Positions 51,688-60,317 of a stretch of DNA of 64,000 nt are shown here, in pieces. Made by a program: the position numbers and the translations under genes. Each line of letters opens with the position of its first letter. Position 1 is the stretch's first letter. Location: NCBI RefSeq assembly GCF_019679475.1, contig NZ_JAIEZP010000001.1, forward strand, positions 310,001 to 374,000, written 5' to 3'. This DNA is from Hyphomonas sediminis (GTDB lineage: Bacteria > Pseudomonadota > Alphaproteobacteria > Caulobacterales > Hyphomonadaceae). The notes below the pieces were generated by a model that was not told where the DNA came from, did not search any database, and saw nothing but the letters and a program-made list of their open reading frames with translations.

Positions 51688-52341
51688 CTAGCCGAGGGCG
51701 GCGAGCGCGGCAATCTCTGCCCGGAGTTCGGGGATGCCCCAGCCCTTTTCCGATGACGTCATGCGCACCACCGGGTGGGCGGCGCCATGTTTCTTGAGCT
51801 TCTCGGTGATCTTGGCAGCCGTCTTCTCGACCTCGCCTTTCGGCACCTTGTCGATCTTGGTGAGGACGATCTGATAGGTGACAGCGGCGCTGTCCATCAG
51901 CTTCATCACTTCTTCGTCGGTGTCCATCAGGCCGCCGCGGCGCGCGTCGATCAGCAGGAAGACGCGGCGCAGGCTGGGCCGGCCCCGCAGATAGGACTTG
52001 ATCAGCTTGGTCCAGGCCGCTGTCTGCGTCTTGGAAACCTTGGCATAGCCAAAGCCCGGAAGGTCGACCAGGAAGAGCTGGCCGGAGCCAATGTCGAAAT
52101 AATTCAGCTCGCGCGTGCGGCCCGGTTCTGCCGAGGAGCGGGCGAGCTTTGCCCGGCCCGTGATCGCATTGATCAGGCTGGACTTGCCGACATTCGAGCG
52201 GCCCGCAAAGCAAACCTCAGCCCGGTCTGCCGGCGGCAGGCCGGACAGGCTCGCAACGCCCAGCACGAAGTCTGCCGACCCGGCAAACAGGACGCGGCCG
52301 GTTTCCAGGGCCTCTTCAGAGAATTCGGGCGCTGCGTCCAA
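51688..52341 (-). CDS. engB: Ribosome biogenesis GTPase EngB/YsxC
   Basis: A 217-residue GTPase acting in 50S assembly. G1 is FAGRSNVGKSSLINAI, G2/G3 region PGRTRELNYFDIG and LVDLPGFGYAKVSK, and G4 is LTKIDKVPK. The start is TTG at 52341, three bases after the yidC stop, with GGAG inside the yidC end as its ribosome-binding site. Part of rpmH-rnpA-yidC-engB. Confidence 0.95.
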   Translation of the reverse strand: MDAAPEFSEEALETGRVLFAGSADFVLGVASLSGLPPADRAEVCFAGRSNVGKSSLINAITGRAKLARSSAEPGRTRELNYFDIGSGQLFLVDLPGFGYAKVSKTQTAAWTKLIKSYLRGRPSLRRVFLLIDARRGGLMDTDEEVMKLMDSAAVTYQIVLTKIDKVPKGEVEKTAAKITEKLKKHGAAHPVVRMTSSEKGWGIPELRAEIAALAALG

Positions 52342-52344
52342 GGA

Positions 52345-54165
52345 TTACTCCGCCTGCGCCTTGTTCTTGCCGAGCCGCTTGGCAATGAACTTCCCGATCT
52401 CGGTCTCAGCGCCGTTGAGACGCATGATCGTATACTGCTGAACGAAGGTCAGGATGTTCGACCACACCCAGTACAGCACAAGGCCAGCCGCAAATCCGCC
52501 GAACACGAACATGAAGACAATCGGCATAGCCATGATGATGCGCGCCTGCATCTTGTCTGGCGGCGGCGGCGAGAGCGACTGGATGGCCCCCATCGTCGCG
52601 CCGTAGAGCAGCGGCAGGATGCCGATACCGATGATCATGCCGATGACCGGGATTGTCTTGATATCGGCTGCCGACCAGAACGGGATCAGGCCGAACAGGT
52701 TGCCGATGGCCGTCGGATCGGGCGCGGAAAGATCCTTCATGAACCAGAACGGAGCATGGCGCATCTCGAGCGAGACATAGAGCGTCTTGTAGAGCGCATA
52801 AAAGATCGGGATCGTGAAGAGGATCGGAACGCAGCCGCCGATGGGGTTGGCGCCCTCTTCCTTGTAGAGCTTCATGATCTCCTGCTGGCGGCGCTGCGGA
52901 TCCCCGGCAAAACGCTCGTTGATCGCTTTCATCGGCTCCTGAAGCTTCTTCAGCTTCGCCATGGATTTGTAGCTGCCATTGTAAAGCGGGGCGAGCGGCA
53001 CTTTCACGAGAACCGTGAAGGCCAGGATCGACCAGCCGAACGAGCCGATATGGCTGTTGAGCCAGTGCAGGATGTAGAAGAACGGCTTGGTGAGGAAGTA
53101 AGCCCATCCCCAGTCGATCGCGTCGACAAAGCGCGGAAGACCCGATTTCTCGTATCCCTGAAGCACTTCAAACCGTTTGGCACCGGCAAATAGGCGGTTT
53201 TCCACGGTCACGCTTGCACCCGGCGCAACCACGATGGCTTCGCCCTCTGTGCGCAGTTCCAGCGGACCGCCGCGGGCAAGGCTGGCGCGGTTGACCGAGG
53301 CAGTGAACGGGCGGGCCTGTTCAGGCACAAGCGCGCCCATCCAGTACATGTCCGTCAGGCCCCACCAGCCGCCCTCATCCGACAGGAAGGTGCCTTCCTT
53401 GGACTCGCCGCTGATCTTTTTTGACTGGAAGAGCGGCTTGTATTTCTGCAGGCGCAGGTCGCCCTCGACCACGCCCATCAGGCCAAGGTGGGCCGGGCCG
53501 CCGCTGGTGGCAGAGGCAGGGTCGGTGATTTCGAGGAACCGTTTCCAGTCGCCATGACGTTCGATCGAGCCGATGGCGCGGACATTGCGCGCCGCGTCGG
53601 ATGTGTTCGTCAGCGTATCACGGAAGGTGAACATGAAGTTCTCGTCAACCAAGATCTCGCGGTCGATGGTCATGCCTTCGGCTTCGTAGCGCAGCGTGAT
53701 CGGCGCGCCTGTCTTCAGCGTGTTGCCGGAAACCTGGGTCCAGGCAGAATTGCGGCCTGCAACCAGCGAATTGCCATCGGCCCAGTAGTAAGTGCCGAAA
53801 TAGCCGCCCTCGGTCGCTTCCGGACGCAGCAGACGGATCTCGGCGACATTATCGACCGTGGTGTAATAGTTCTTCAGGCTGAGATCGTCGATGCGGGCGC
53901 CGGCAAGACGGATGGAGCCATCCATGGAGGCGCCGTCGAAGGCGACCCTGTCGCCTTCTTTCAGAGCATCTTCCAGCGGCTTGGGTCCGAGGATTTCTGT
54001 AGCGCCCGTATCCGCAACGCCTGTCTGCTCGGCAGCCGTTTTGGCAGCCTGTTCAGCCTGATAGCGCTTCTGGGCCGGCTCCATGATAAAGAACTGGTAC
54101 AGGAAAACGAACGCGATCATCGCCGCAATGGCGATCAGGAAATTGCGTTGTTCTTCTTTTTCCAT
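52345..54165 (-). CDS. yidC: Membrane protein insertase YidC
   Basis: A 606-residue insertase with an N-terminal helix (FLIAIAAMIAFVFLYQFFI), a large periplasmic beta-sandwich (about 60-345) and the C-terminal five-helix core that inserts membrane proteins alone or with SecYEG. Core marks are GWSILAFTVLVKVPLAPLYN, KLQEPMKAINERFAGDPQR and NPIGGCVPILFTIPIFYALY. The long periplasmic domain is of the Gram-negative type. It is cotranslated in the rnpA operon. Confidence 0.97.
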   Translation of the reverse strand: MEKEEQRNFLIAIAAMIAFVFLYQFFIMEPAQKRYQAEQAAKTAAEQTGVADTGATEILGPKPLEDALKEGDRVAFDGASMDGSIRLAGARIDDLSLKNYYTTVDNVAEIRLLRPEATEGGYFGTYYWADGNSLVAGRNSAWTQVSGNTLKTGAPITLRYEAEGMTIDREILVDENFMFTFRDTLTNTSDAARNVRAIGSIERHGDWKRFLEITDPASATSGGPAHLGLMGVVEGDLRLQKYKPLFQSKKISGESKEGTFLSDEGGWWGLTDMYWMGALVPEQARPFTASVNRASLARGGPLELRTEGEAIVVAPGASVTVENRLFAGAKRFEVLQGYEKSGLPRFVDAIDWGWAYFLTKPFFYILHWLNSHIGSFGWSILAFTVLVKVPLAPLYNGSYKSMAKLKKLQEPMKAINERFAGDPQRRQQEIMKLYKEEGANPIGGCVPILFTIPIFYALYKTLYVSLEMRHAPFWFMKDLSAPDPTAIGNLFGLIPFWSAADIKTIPVIGMIIGIGILPLLYGATMGAIQSLSPPPPDKMQARIIMAMPIVFMFVFGGFAAGLVLYWVWSNILTFVQQYTIMRLNGAETEIGKFIAKRLGKNKAQAE

Positions 54166-54222
54166 CTGGGTGTCCGCGTGGGCTGGGAGCGTGCCGGTTC
54201 GGCAGGCGCGGGGGCTACAGGA

Positions 54223-54588
54223 TCAGGTGCGCGCGAGGCTTAACAGTGCGCTTTCCATATCGTCAAGCAAGCGCGCCCAGCCGGTATCAAGTGTCGCTTC
54301 CCGCGCGATGAAGACATAGTCCCATCCGCGAAGGCCATGCTGGGGCAAAAGTCGCCGGGCAGCTTCGCGAAGACGGCGCTTGGCCCGGTTGCGCTCGACT
54401 GCGCCGCCAACCTTTTTGGTGGCGGTATAGCCCTCGCCGACATGGTCGCCGGGCTCATCCCCGTGGCGCGCGCGGGCCTGGATCACAAGCGTCTTGCGGC
54501 GCTCGGTCTTGCCGTCGCGGACATAGGTGAATTCGCGCCGGCGGCGAAGCCGGCGCACTTCTGGCATGGGGGTGAGATCAGACGGCAT
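54223..54588 (-). CDS. rnpA: Ribonuclease P protein component
   Basis: A protein of about 121 residues that stabilises RNase P RNA. RRLRRRREFTYVRDGKTERR and the RNR signature AVERNRAKRRLREAARR are clear. ATG at 54588 is used here; a second in-frame ATG at 54567 (PEVRRLRRRREF) is nearer to the usual N-terminus. It lies 37 bases after rpmH and upstream of yidC, the standard order. Confidence 0.94.
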   Translation of the reverse strand: MPSDLTPMPEVRRLRRRREFTYVRDGKTERRKTLVIQARARHGDEPGDHVGEGYTATKKVGGAVERNRAKRRLREAARRLLPQHGLRGWDYVFIAREATLDTGWARLLDDMESALLSLART

Positions 54589-54625
54589 TGCTACGGCGCC
54601 AGTTACCCGGCGCGGGTAGGAACCG

Positions 54626-54760
54626 TCAGGCCGACAGGGACTTGCGGCCCTTGGCGCGGCGGCGTGCCAGCACCTTGCGGCCGTTCTTCGTGGCCATCCG
54701 CTCACGGAAGCCATGCGTGCGCTTGCGGCGGAGGTTGCTCGGCTGGAAAGTGCGTTTCAT
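54626..54760 (-). CDS. rpmH: 50S ribosomal protein L34
   Basis: A 44-residue protein, [20 protein letters not shown] at the start and ending [15 protein letters not shown], the complete L34 signature. It is the first gene of rpmH-rnpA-yidC-engB. The 239 bases upstream to the serine hydrolase gene hold no gene; a TTTAACGCC stretch and several short inverted repeats are present, but I saw no DnaA boxes or origin-like array. Confidence 0.97.
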   Translation of the reverse strand: MKRTFQPSNLRRKRTHGFRERMATKNGRKVLARRRAKGRKSLSA

Positions 54761-54999
54761 TGGTCTGCCCTGGCGGCTTGAATTCTGGAAACCGCGGCCA
54801 ATACAGGCCGGGCGGGGTCAGGTCAAGCGGTGCCTGCGGGTTTTCGCAATACACAGGCCAGGAGAATGCAGCTGGACTGCGGCGTACCTGTTTACTCTTT
54901 AACGCCACACGCCGCCTTATCTGTCGTAGTGGTACTTGAATCAAAGGCCCGATTACAGCGGCCAAGTTCAATGACCTGAACCGAGGGGATGCCCGATCC

Positions 55000-56187
55000 G
55001 TGCGAATTTCCACCTTTTTGCTGAGTTTTGCCTGCTTTTGGGCCAGCTTCGGCGCCGGTCCGGCGCTTGCAGAGGCGGTCGATTATGACCGGCTGGACCA
55101 GCGGCTGAGAAAGCTGTCGCAACAGGATGACATGGTCGGACTCGCGGTGGCAGTGATCGAAGACGGCAAGATCACCTTTGCCAGAGGCTATGGCGAGACC
55201 GCCATCGGCGAAGGCCCGGTGACACGGAACACGGTATTCCGCTGGGCCTCCCTTTCCAAAGGCGTGGCCAGCAGCCTCACGGCAAAGCTCGCCACGGAGG
55301 GAAAGTTCCACCTCAGCGACACGATCGGTTCCTTCAAGACCACGCTGCGCCTGCCCGGCGGCGGCGAAGCCAGCGCAACGTTGGAAGACCTGCTGGCCCA
55401 CCGGGTCGGCGTCGTGTCCAACGCCTATGACACCATGCTGGAAGACGGGCGCGACCCGGTCGAGATCCGCAAACAGCTCGGCAAGCTCAAGGTCATCTGC
55501 CCGATCAGAGACTGCCACACCTATCAGAATGTCGCCTATGACGCCGTGAGCGAGATCATCGAGGCCGCCACAGGAGAAACATATGGCGAGGCTGTCGAGG
55601 GAAACCTCTTCAAGCCGCTGAAGATGTTTACCGCCAGCACCGGCCGCGACGGCCTTGTGAGCGCGCTCTCCTGGGCCAAGCCCTATGAGAAGCGGCGCGA
55701 CCAGCCTGCCCCGGCGCTGAAAACGGTGAAACAGCCCTATTACCGCGTTCCGGCGGCCGGCGGGGTGAATGGCTCGATCCTCGACCTTGCCCTCTTTGCC
55801 CGCGCGCAGATGGGGCTGGAGCCGGAAGTGCTGAACCCGGAGACCCTGATCGCACTGCACACCCCGCGCGTGGCCACCCCGCGCGAGCAGTCCCGTCTCA
55901 ACCGGCAGTTCGAGAGCCATATGCGCGAGGCCCAGTACGGGCTTGGCTGGCGAACGTATAAATATGACGTCAACGGCGCCCGCGTGGTGGGCCATCGCGG
56001 CGCCGTGGAAGGCTACCGCTCGCTGATGCTGCTCGACCCCGAACTCGATTCCGGCGTGGTTGCCCTCTGGAACTCGAACTCCCGCCTGCCGGTCGGGATC
56101 GAGCTGGAAGTGATGGATATGGTCTACGGCCTGCCGGCGCGCGACTGGATGCGCATCGACGAGGACATCACCACCGCCTCCAACTAG
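55000..56187 (+). CDS. Serine hydrolase, class C beta-lactamase/PBP-like
   Basis: A 395-residue exported enzyme. Signal peptide FLLSFACFWASFGAGPALA. The beta-lactamase-fold motifs are SxxK at Ser84-Lys87 (ASLSKGV), YxN at Tyr175-Asn177 (TYQNVAY) and HRG near 335 (VGHRGAVEGYRS) in place of KTG. The HxG variant is usual for esterases and D-aminopeptidases of this family, so true beta-lactam hydrolysis is not implied. The start is GTG at 55000 with GAGGGG upstream. Confidence 0.87.
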   Translation: MRISTFLLSFACFWASFGAGPALAEAVDYDRLDQRLRKLSQQDDMVGLAVAVIEDGKITFARGYGETAIGEGPVTRNTVFRWASLSKGVASSLTAKLATEGKFHLSDTIGSFKTTLRLPGGGEASATLEDLLAHRVGVVSNAYDTMLEDGRDPVEIRKQLGKLKVICPIRDCHTYQNVAYDAVSEIIEAATGETYGEAVEGNLFKPLKMFTASTGRDGLVSALSWAKPYEKRRDQPAPALKTVKQPYYRVPAAGGVNGSILDLALFARAQMGLEPEVLNPETLIALHTPRVATPREQSRLNRQFESHMREAQYGLGWRTYKYDVNGARVVGHRGAVEGYRSLMLLDPELDSGVVALWNSNSRLPVGIELEVMDMVYGLPARDWMRIDEDITTASN

Positions 56188-56269
56188 GCCCTGGCCCCGT
56201 GTACGGGGAACACCTGCAAGCAGGCGTAACCCGTTTCCCTTGCGGCGCTTTTGGCATAAGTGTCCGCCC

Positions 56270-57694
56270 GTGAGCGACCCCGAGCGCCCCCCTGAGCCCC
56301 TTCTCCCGCGACGCCAGAGGCGCCTGACGGAAAGCCTTGCTGCACGCCTTTTTGCGCTGACCCTGGGCGCCATCCTGCTCACCGAGGCGCTGGTGTTCCT
56401 GCCAACCGCCAGCAATCTGCGGAGCCAATGGCTGAACGAGCGGGTGCAGGCCGCGCGCATCGCCTCCCTCGCACTGGAAGCGGCGCCCATGCGGGAGGTG
56501 TCCGAAGAACTTTCCGAAAGCCTGCTTGAGAAGGCCGAAGTTCTGGCCGTGACGGAAATTGAAGACGACATGCGCTTCCAGCTGCTGGCCCCGGCCATGC
56601 CGATGGAAGACCACCCCACCCGGCTGATCGACCTGCGCGAAGCCAATGCCATGAGCCGCGGGATTGGCGCGATGGGGGAATATTTCGCCCCGCCTGACGA
56701 AATGCTCGTCATCATTGCTGAAGGCGCCAGCTCCGACCGGGTGGTCGAAGTCGTGGTGCCGCAGGCGCCGCTGAAGAAGACGATGGTGGCCCTCGCCTGG
56801 CGGGCGGGCGGGCTTTCGCTGCTCATTGCGCTGGTCGCCGCGATCGTCATCTATCTTGTGCTCGATGCGGTCGTCGTGCGCCCGATGCGGCGGGTCACAG
56901 TTAGTGTGGAACAGTTCAGCCGCGATCCTGGCGGCTGGTCGCGCCGGCTTTCGCCAACCTCGCGCCGCGATGAAATCGGACGCGCCCAGAACGCACTCTC
57001 CGGCATGGAAGAGGTCGTCGCCGACGCCTTCCGCCAGCGCGCCCACCTTGCCGAGCTTGGCAGCGCGGTCGCCAAGATCAATCACGACCTGCGCAACTCG
57101 CTCGCCTCTGCCCAGCTGGTTTCCGATGGGCTTGCCCGCTCGGAAGACCCGCGCGTGCAGCGCGCCGCCCCGCGCCTGAAACGGGCGCTGGAACGCGCCA
57201 TCGAACTGGCCACGGCCACGCTCGACTATGGCAAGGCCGCCCCGCGCGCGCCGGTAATGCAGACCGTGCGTCTGCTGATCATTATTCAGGGCGCCGCCGA
57301 AGAAGCCCTTGTCGAGAACGGGATCGGCATCGAGATCGCCATTCCGGAAACGCTCGTGATCCGCTCCGACGCCGACCATTTGCACCGGATCGCCGCCAAC
57401 CTGATCCGCAACGCCGCCGAGGCGATGCGCCAGGTGGGCACGGACGCCCCGCAGATCCGCGTGCGGATCGAGGGCGGCGCGCTGATCTTTGAAGATAACG
57501 GCCCCGGCATTCCGGAGCGGACGCAGCAGAATCTCTTCCGTCCCTTCTCCGGATCGACCCGCGTGGGCGGCACAGGCCTCGGCCTCGTCATCGCCCACGA
57601 GCTGGCCGATGCGCTGGGCGGCAGCCTGACACTCGCCGCCACCGGGCCGGACGGCACCGCCTTCCGCCTCGCCCTGCCGGGACTTGAGGCATGA
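56270..57694 (+). CDS. Two-component sensor histidine kinase, orphan
   Basis: A protein of about 474 residues: transmembrane helix 1 (LFALTLGAILLTEALVFL), a periplasmic sensor of about 130 residues, helix 2 (GGLSLLIALVAAIVIYLVL), HAMP, then the kinase. The phospho-acceptor region is KINHDLRNSLASAQL, the N box HRIAANLIRNAAEAM, G1 FEDNGPGIPE and G2 GGTGLGLVIAHEL. GTG at 56270 is a likely start; a TTG at 56240 is in frame. No response regulator is adjacent. Its stop overlaps the pseudouridine synthase start (ATGA), an unexpected pairing. Confidence 0.87.
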   Translation: MSDPERPPEPLLPRRQRRLTESLAARLFALTLGAILLTEALVFLPTASNLRSQWLNERVQAARIASLALEAAPMREVSEELSESLLEKAEVLAVTEIEDDMRFQLLAPAMPMEDHPTRLIDLREANAMSRGIGAMGEYFAPPDEMLVIIAEGASSDRVVEVVVPQAPLKKTMVALAWRAGGLSLLIALVAAIVIYLVLDAVVVRPMRRVTVSVEQFSRDPGGWSRRLSPTSRRDEIGRAQNALSGMEEVVADAFRQRAHLAELGSAVAKINHDLRNSLASAQLVSDGLARSEDPRVQRAAPRLKRALERAIELATATLDYGKAAPRAPVMQTVRLLIIIQGAAEEALVENGIGIEIAIPETLVIRSDADHLHRIAANLIRNAAEAMRQVGTDAPQIRVRIEGGALIFEDNGPGIPERTQQNLFRPFSGSTRVGGTGLGLVIAHELADALGGSLTLAATGPDGTAFRLALPGLEA

Positions 57695-58338
57695 GCCTGT
57701 ATTCCCCGGCGCCCGCGCCGGTTTCCTATATCCACATCGACGATCACCTGATCCTGATCGACAAGCCTTCCGGCCTTCTTTCCGTACCCGGACGGGGCGA
57801 GGACAAGGCCGACTGCGCCATTGCGCGCGTGCAAGCTGATTTTTCCGATGCGCTGACCGTTCACCGGCTGGACATGGCAACCAGCGGCCTGTTGCTGATG
57901 GCGCGCGGGAAGGACATGCAGCGCGCGCTGTCCATGCTGTTTGAGCGCAGCGAAGTGGAGAAGGCGTATCTTGCCGATGTCTGGGGCGCACCCTCCCCCG
58001 CAAGCGGCGAAATAGACCTGCCCCTGATTACCGACTGGCCGAACCGCCCCTTGCAAAAGATTGATCACGAAATCGGCAAGCCGAGCCGCACGCTTTACGA
58101 GACACTATCCGTTTCGGAGACGGGCGGGCGCCTGAAGCTCACGCCGGTTACGGGCCGCTCGCATCAATTGCGCGTGCATCTGGCAGCAATTGGCCATCCG
58201 ATCCTTGGGGATGAATTCTATGCGCAGGGTGACGCGCTGGCCGCGCGCCCGCGCCTTGCCCTGCATGCGGCGCAGCTCGCCTTCGCCCATCCGGCAACCG
58301 GCGTCCCAATGAAATTTGAGGCGCCCTGCCCCTTCTGA
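57691..58338 (+). CDS. RluA-family pseudouridine synthase
   Basis: A 215-residue enzyme, size and sequence near RluA. The catalytic aspartate lies in HRLDMATSGLLLMARG. IDKPSGLLSVPGRG is the lead-in, and TGRSHQLRVHLAAIGHPILGD is the second family block. There is no S4 domain, consistent with the small RluA type that modifies 23S rRNA U746 and tRNA U32. The precise target is inferred. Confidence 0.9.
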   Translation: MSLYSPAPAPVSYIHIDDHLILIDKPSGLLSVPGRGEDKADCAIARVQADFSDALTVHRLDMATSGLLLMARGKDMQRALSMLFERSEVEKAYLADVWGAPSPASGEIDLPLITDWPNRPLQKIDHEIGKPSRTLYETLSVSETGGRLKLTPVTGRSHQLRVHLAAIGHPILGDEFYAQGDALAARPRLALHAAQLAFAHPATGVPMKFEAPCPF

Positions 58339-58349
58339 TCCGAAAACGG

Positions 58350-58377
58350 TTGACCCGGCCCGCAATCGTCATATATT
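58350..58377 (+). promoter_or_regulatory. Sigma-70-type promoter
   Basis: TTGACC (58350-58355) and TATATT (58372-58377) separated by 16 bases. It is one of the best sigma-70 matches in the window, sited about 30 bases before the ATG of the following gene. Confidence 0.6.
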
Positions 58378-58407
58378 GTTTTTCGATAAGATCGAAGGAG
58401 CCGCCCC

Positions 58408-58836
58408 ATGCATGCAGAACTCGTCCGCGTCGCGCTGCACGAAGTCGACATCAAGATCATCTCGGGCGAGCGGATGCATGTGCTGCAATGGCGGCGGAAC
58501 CTGCTGTGGGACGAAGTGCTGCTGGACGGCAAGCGCCAGGCTTCCAGCCACGGCCTGTGGGGCCGGGAAAAAGTCTACGGCCTCGTCTTCGGGCGCGACC
58601 TGGAAGGGCGCGGTGGCGAGCAGGTAATGCTGATCCTCGATCCGGCCCAATCTTATGACTGGAGCCATGCGGGCGAACGCATTCGCGGCGTGCGGCTCGA
58701 AGGGCGCGACGGAACGCTGGTGTCTTATGGCACGCTGGACGCCAATGCCCTGAAGAAGCCGGGCACCTTCTCCGACTGGATGAAGAAATCCATGGGCATG
58801 GAATGGGGCGACGAAAATCGCAGCCGCCCGAACTGA
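58408..58836 (+). CDS. Conserved-looking protein of unknown function
   Basis: A 142-residue soluble protein with no signal peptide or membrane segment. It starts at ATG 58408 with GAAGGAG about eight bases upstream and has a good promoter of its own. Alternating hydrophobic strands (VDIKIISGERMHVLQWRRN, KVYGLVFGRDL, EQVMLILDP) suggest a beta-sheet fold. The C-terminus is basic. I do not recognise a family and assign no function. Confidence 0.7.
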   Translation: MHAELVRVALHEVDIKIISGERMHVLQWRRNLLWDEVLLDGKRQASSHGLWGREKVYGLVFGRDLEGRGGEQVMLILDPAQSYDWSHAGERIRGVRLEGRDGTLVSYGTLDANALKKPGTFSDWMKKSMGMEWGDENRSRPN

Positions 58837-58860
58837 TCTGACCACTGATCTGCCATTTGA

Positions 58861-60297
58861 TCAGTTTTCCTCGGCAATCTGAACCAGCGCTGCATCCATC
58901 TCCGCAATGATCGAGGGGGCCTCTGCCGGGCGGTCATTGGCGAAAATCGCAAACACCAACACGCGGCCGCTCTTCGCGGTCATATAGCCTGACAGCGCAT
59001 TGACGCCGTGCAGGGAGCCGGTCTTGGCATAGACTTTCCCCTCCAGCGACGTTCCCTTGAAACGGCGGGCGAGCGTGCCATCGGCGCCGCCAACCGGCAG
59101 GGCCGCGCGCCAGGCCTCGCCCCAGGGCTGGGTCTCTGCCCAACGGAGGAAAGCGACCATGCCGCGCGGCGTAACGCGGTTATAGCTCGACATACCGGAA
59201 CCATCGAACAGCTCAATCTCCGTTCGCGTCAGCCCGGCTTCAGCGGCAAGAGCCGCGAGGATTTCAGGGCCGCCTTCTCCCGTCAGCGCGCCACGCGCCG
59301 CCGCGATCCGGCGCAGCAGCAACTCGGCATGAAGGTTCTGGCTGTTGACAAGAATACGCCGGACACTGTCGATCAGCGGCGCGGGCGTGAGCCGGGCAAG
59401 CTCTACCGGCATGGCACCTGCATCAAAGCCCGCTTCATGCTGCGCGCGGGCGATGCCTTCGACGACGACACCGCGCTCGGCAAGCAGGCGAATAAATCGC
59501 TGCGCCGCGGCATGTGCCGGCTCGCCCACTGCCACCGCATAGGCGCGCGTGCCCGTGCCCGCCGGCAGGCTACCGGTCAGGCGCAAAACATCCGATCCCG
59601 GAACGCGCATCATGCGCAGGGTCGCCTCATCCTTCGGATACCCCGTCACCGTGTCATTCTGGAGGATCAGCAGATCATCCCCCGGCAACCAGGAAACGGT
59701 CGCGGGAAAGCCCGCTTCAGGCGCCGGCGTCACCTGCAGGCCAAGCGTATTCTCATTCACCGTGAGGGCTGAAATTGGCGCGGCGTAATACCAGGAAAAA
59801 TTGTTCCAGCTCCACCCCTGCCCCCAGGGGTCTGCAGGCAGCGCGCTGTCATCCCCGATCACATCGGCAACGCGTGTGATGCCGGCGGCGACCACAGCGT
59901 CCGCCAGCTGATGAAGGCAATTGGTGACGCAATCAGGGCTGTCGGTCAGCCCCGCATCGCCCGCGCCCATGAGAATAAGATCTGGGGCCTCCCCTTCCCC
60001 GCGCGTGGAAAGCCAGACCGAAGTGCCCGCCGCCGGGTTGGGCGTCTCAAGATCCGAAAGATAGGCAAAGGCGGCCGCCGTCGTGAATATCTTCGTATTG
60101 GAGGCGGGTGTGAACCGCTCGTCCCAGCGCAGGGCGAACACTTCCTGCCCGTCCAGCGTCGAGACCACCGCGCCCCAGCGCACGCCCGCCACCTGCGTCT
60201 GCTCCAGCGGCGCGGGCGGTGGCGGCTGCGTTGCGCAGGCGGTGAGGCCGATCAGGGCCGCCGTCAGGAGCGGGCGGAAAGCGCGAAGAGACATCAT
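58861..60297 (-). CDS. dacB: D-alanyl-D-alanine carboxypeptidase/endopeptidase (PBP4, DacB type)
   Basis: A 478-residue S13-family enzyme that trims or cleaves crosslinked peptidoglycan. A lipobox is visible (LIGLTACAT, lipid Cys21), so this copy is probably a lipoprotein rather than soluble. SxxK is Ser66-Lys69 in ASNTKIFT, SxN is in GMSSYNRVT and KTG in YAKTGSLHGVN. Domain insertions between the SxxK and SxN are typical for PBP4. It lies next to hrpB on the same strand. Confidence 0.92.
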   Translation of the reverse strand: MMSLRAFRPLLTAALIGLTACATQPPPPAPLEQTQVAGVRWGAVVSTLDGQEVFALRWDERFTPASNTKIFTTAAAFAYLSDLETPNPAAGTSVWLSTRGEGEAPDLILMGAGDAGLTDSPDCVTNCLHQLADAVVAAGITRVADVIGDDSALPADPWGQGWSWNNFSWYYAAPISALTVNENTLGLQVTPAPEAGFPATVSWLPGDDLLILQNDTVTGYPKDEATLRMMRVPGSDVLRLTGSLPAGTGTRAYAVAVGEPAHAAAQRFIRLLAERGVVVEGIARAQHEAGFDAGAMPVELARLTPAPLIDSVRRILVNSQNLHAELLLRRIAAARGALTGEGGPEILAALAAEAGLTRTEIELFDGSGMSSYNRVTPRGMVAFLRWAETQPWGEAWRAALPVGGADGTLARRFKGTSLEGKVYAKTGSLHGVNALSGYMTAKSGRVLVFAIFANDRPAEAPSIIAEMDAALVQIAEEN

Positions 60298-60317
60298 CCG
60301 TAACCGTCCTTTTCCGC

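Noticed and set aside
54761-54999. Replication origin near rpmH-rnpA
   Set aside because: No DnaA boxes, AT-rich unwinding region or dnaA/dnaN genes are visible. In alphaproteobacteria the origin often lies elsewhere.
55000-56187. A functional beta-lactamase resistance gene
   Set aside because: It has SxxK and YxN, but HRG in place of KTG, typical of esterase or D-aminopeptidase-like members. Resistance cannot be claimed.
56168-58003. Long minus-strand frames opposite the histidine kinase and pseudouridine synthase genes
   Set aside because: Shadow frames caused by high GC at third positions. Both plus-strand proteins have complete catalytic motifs.
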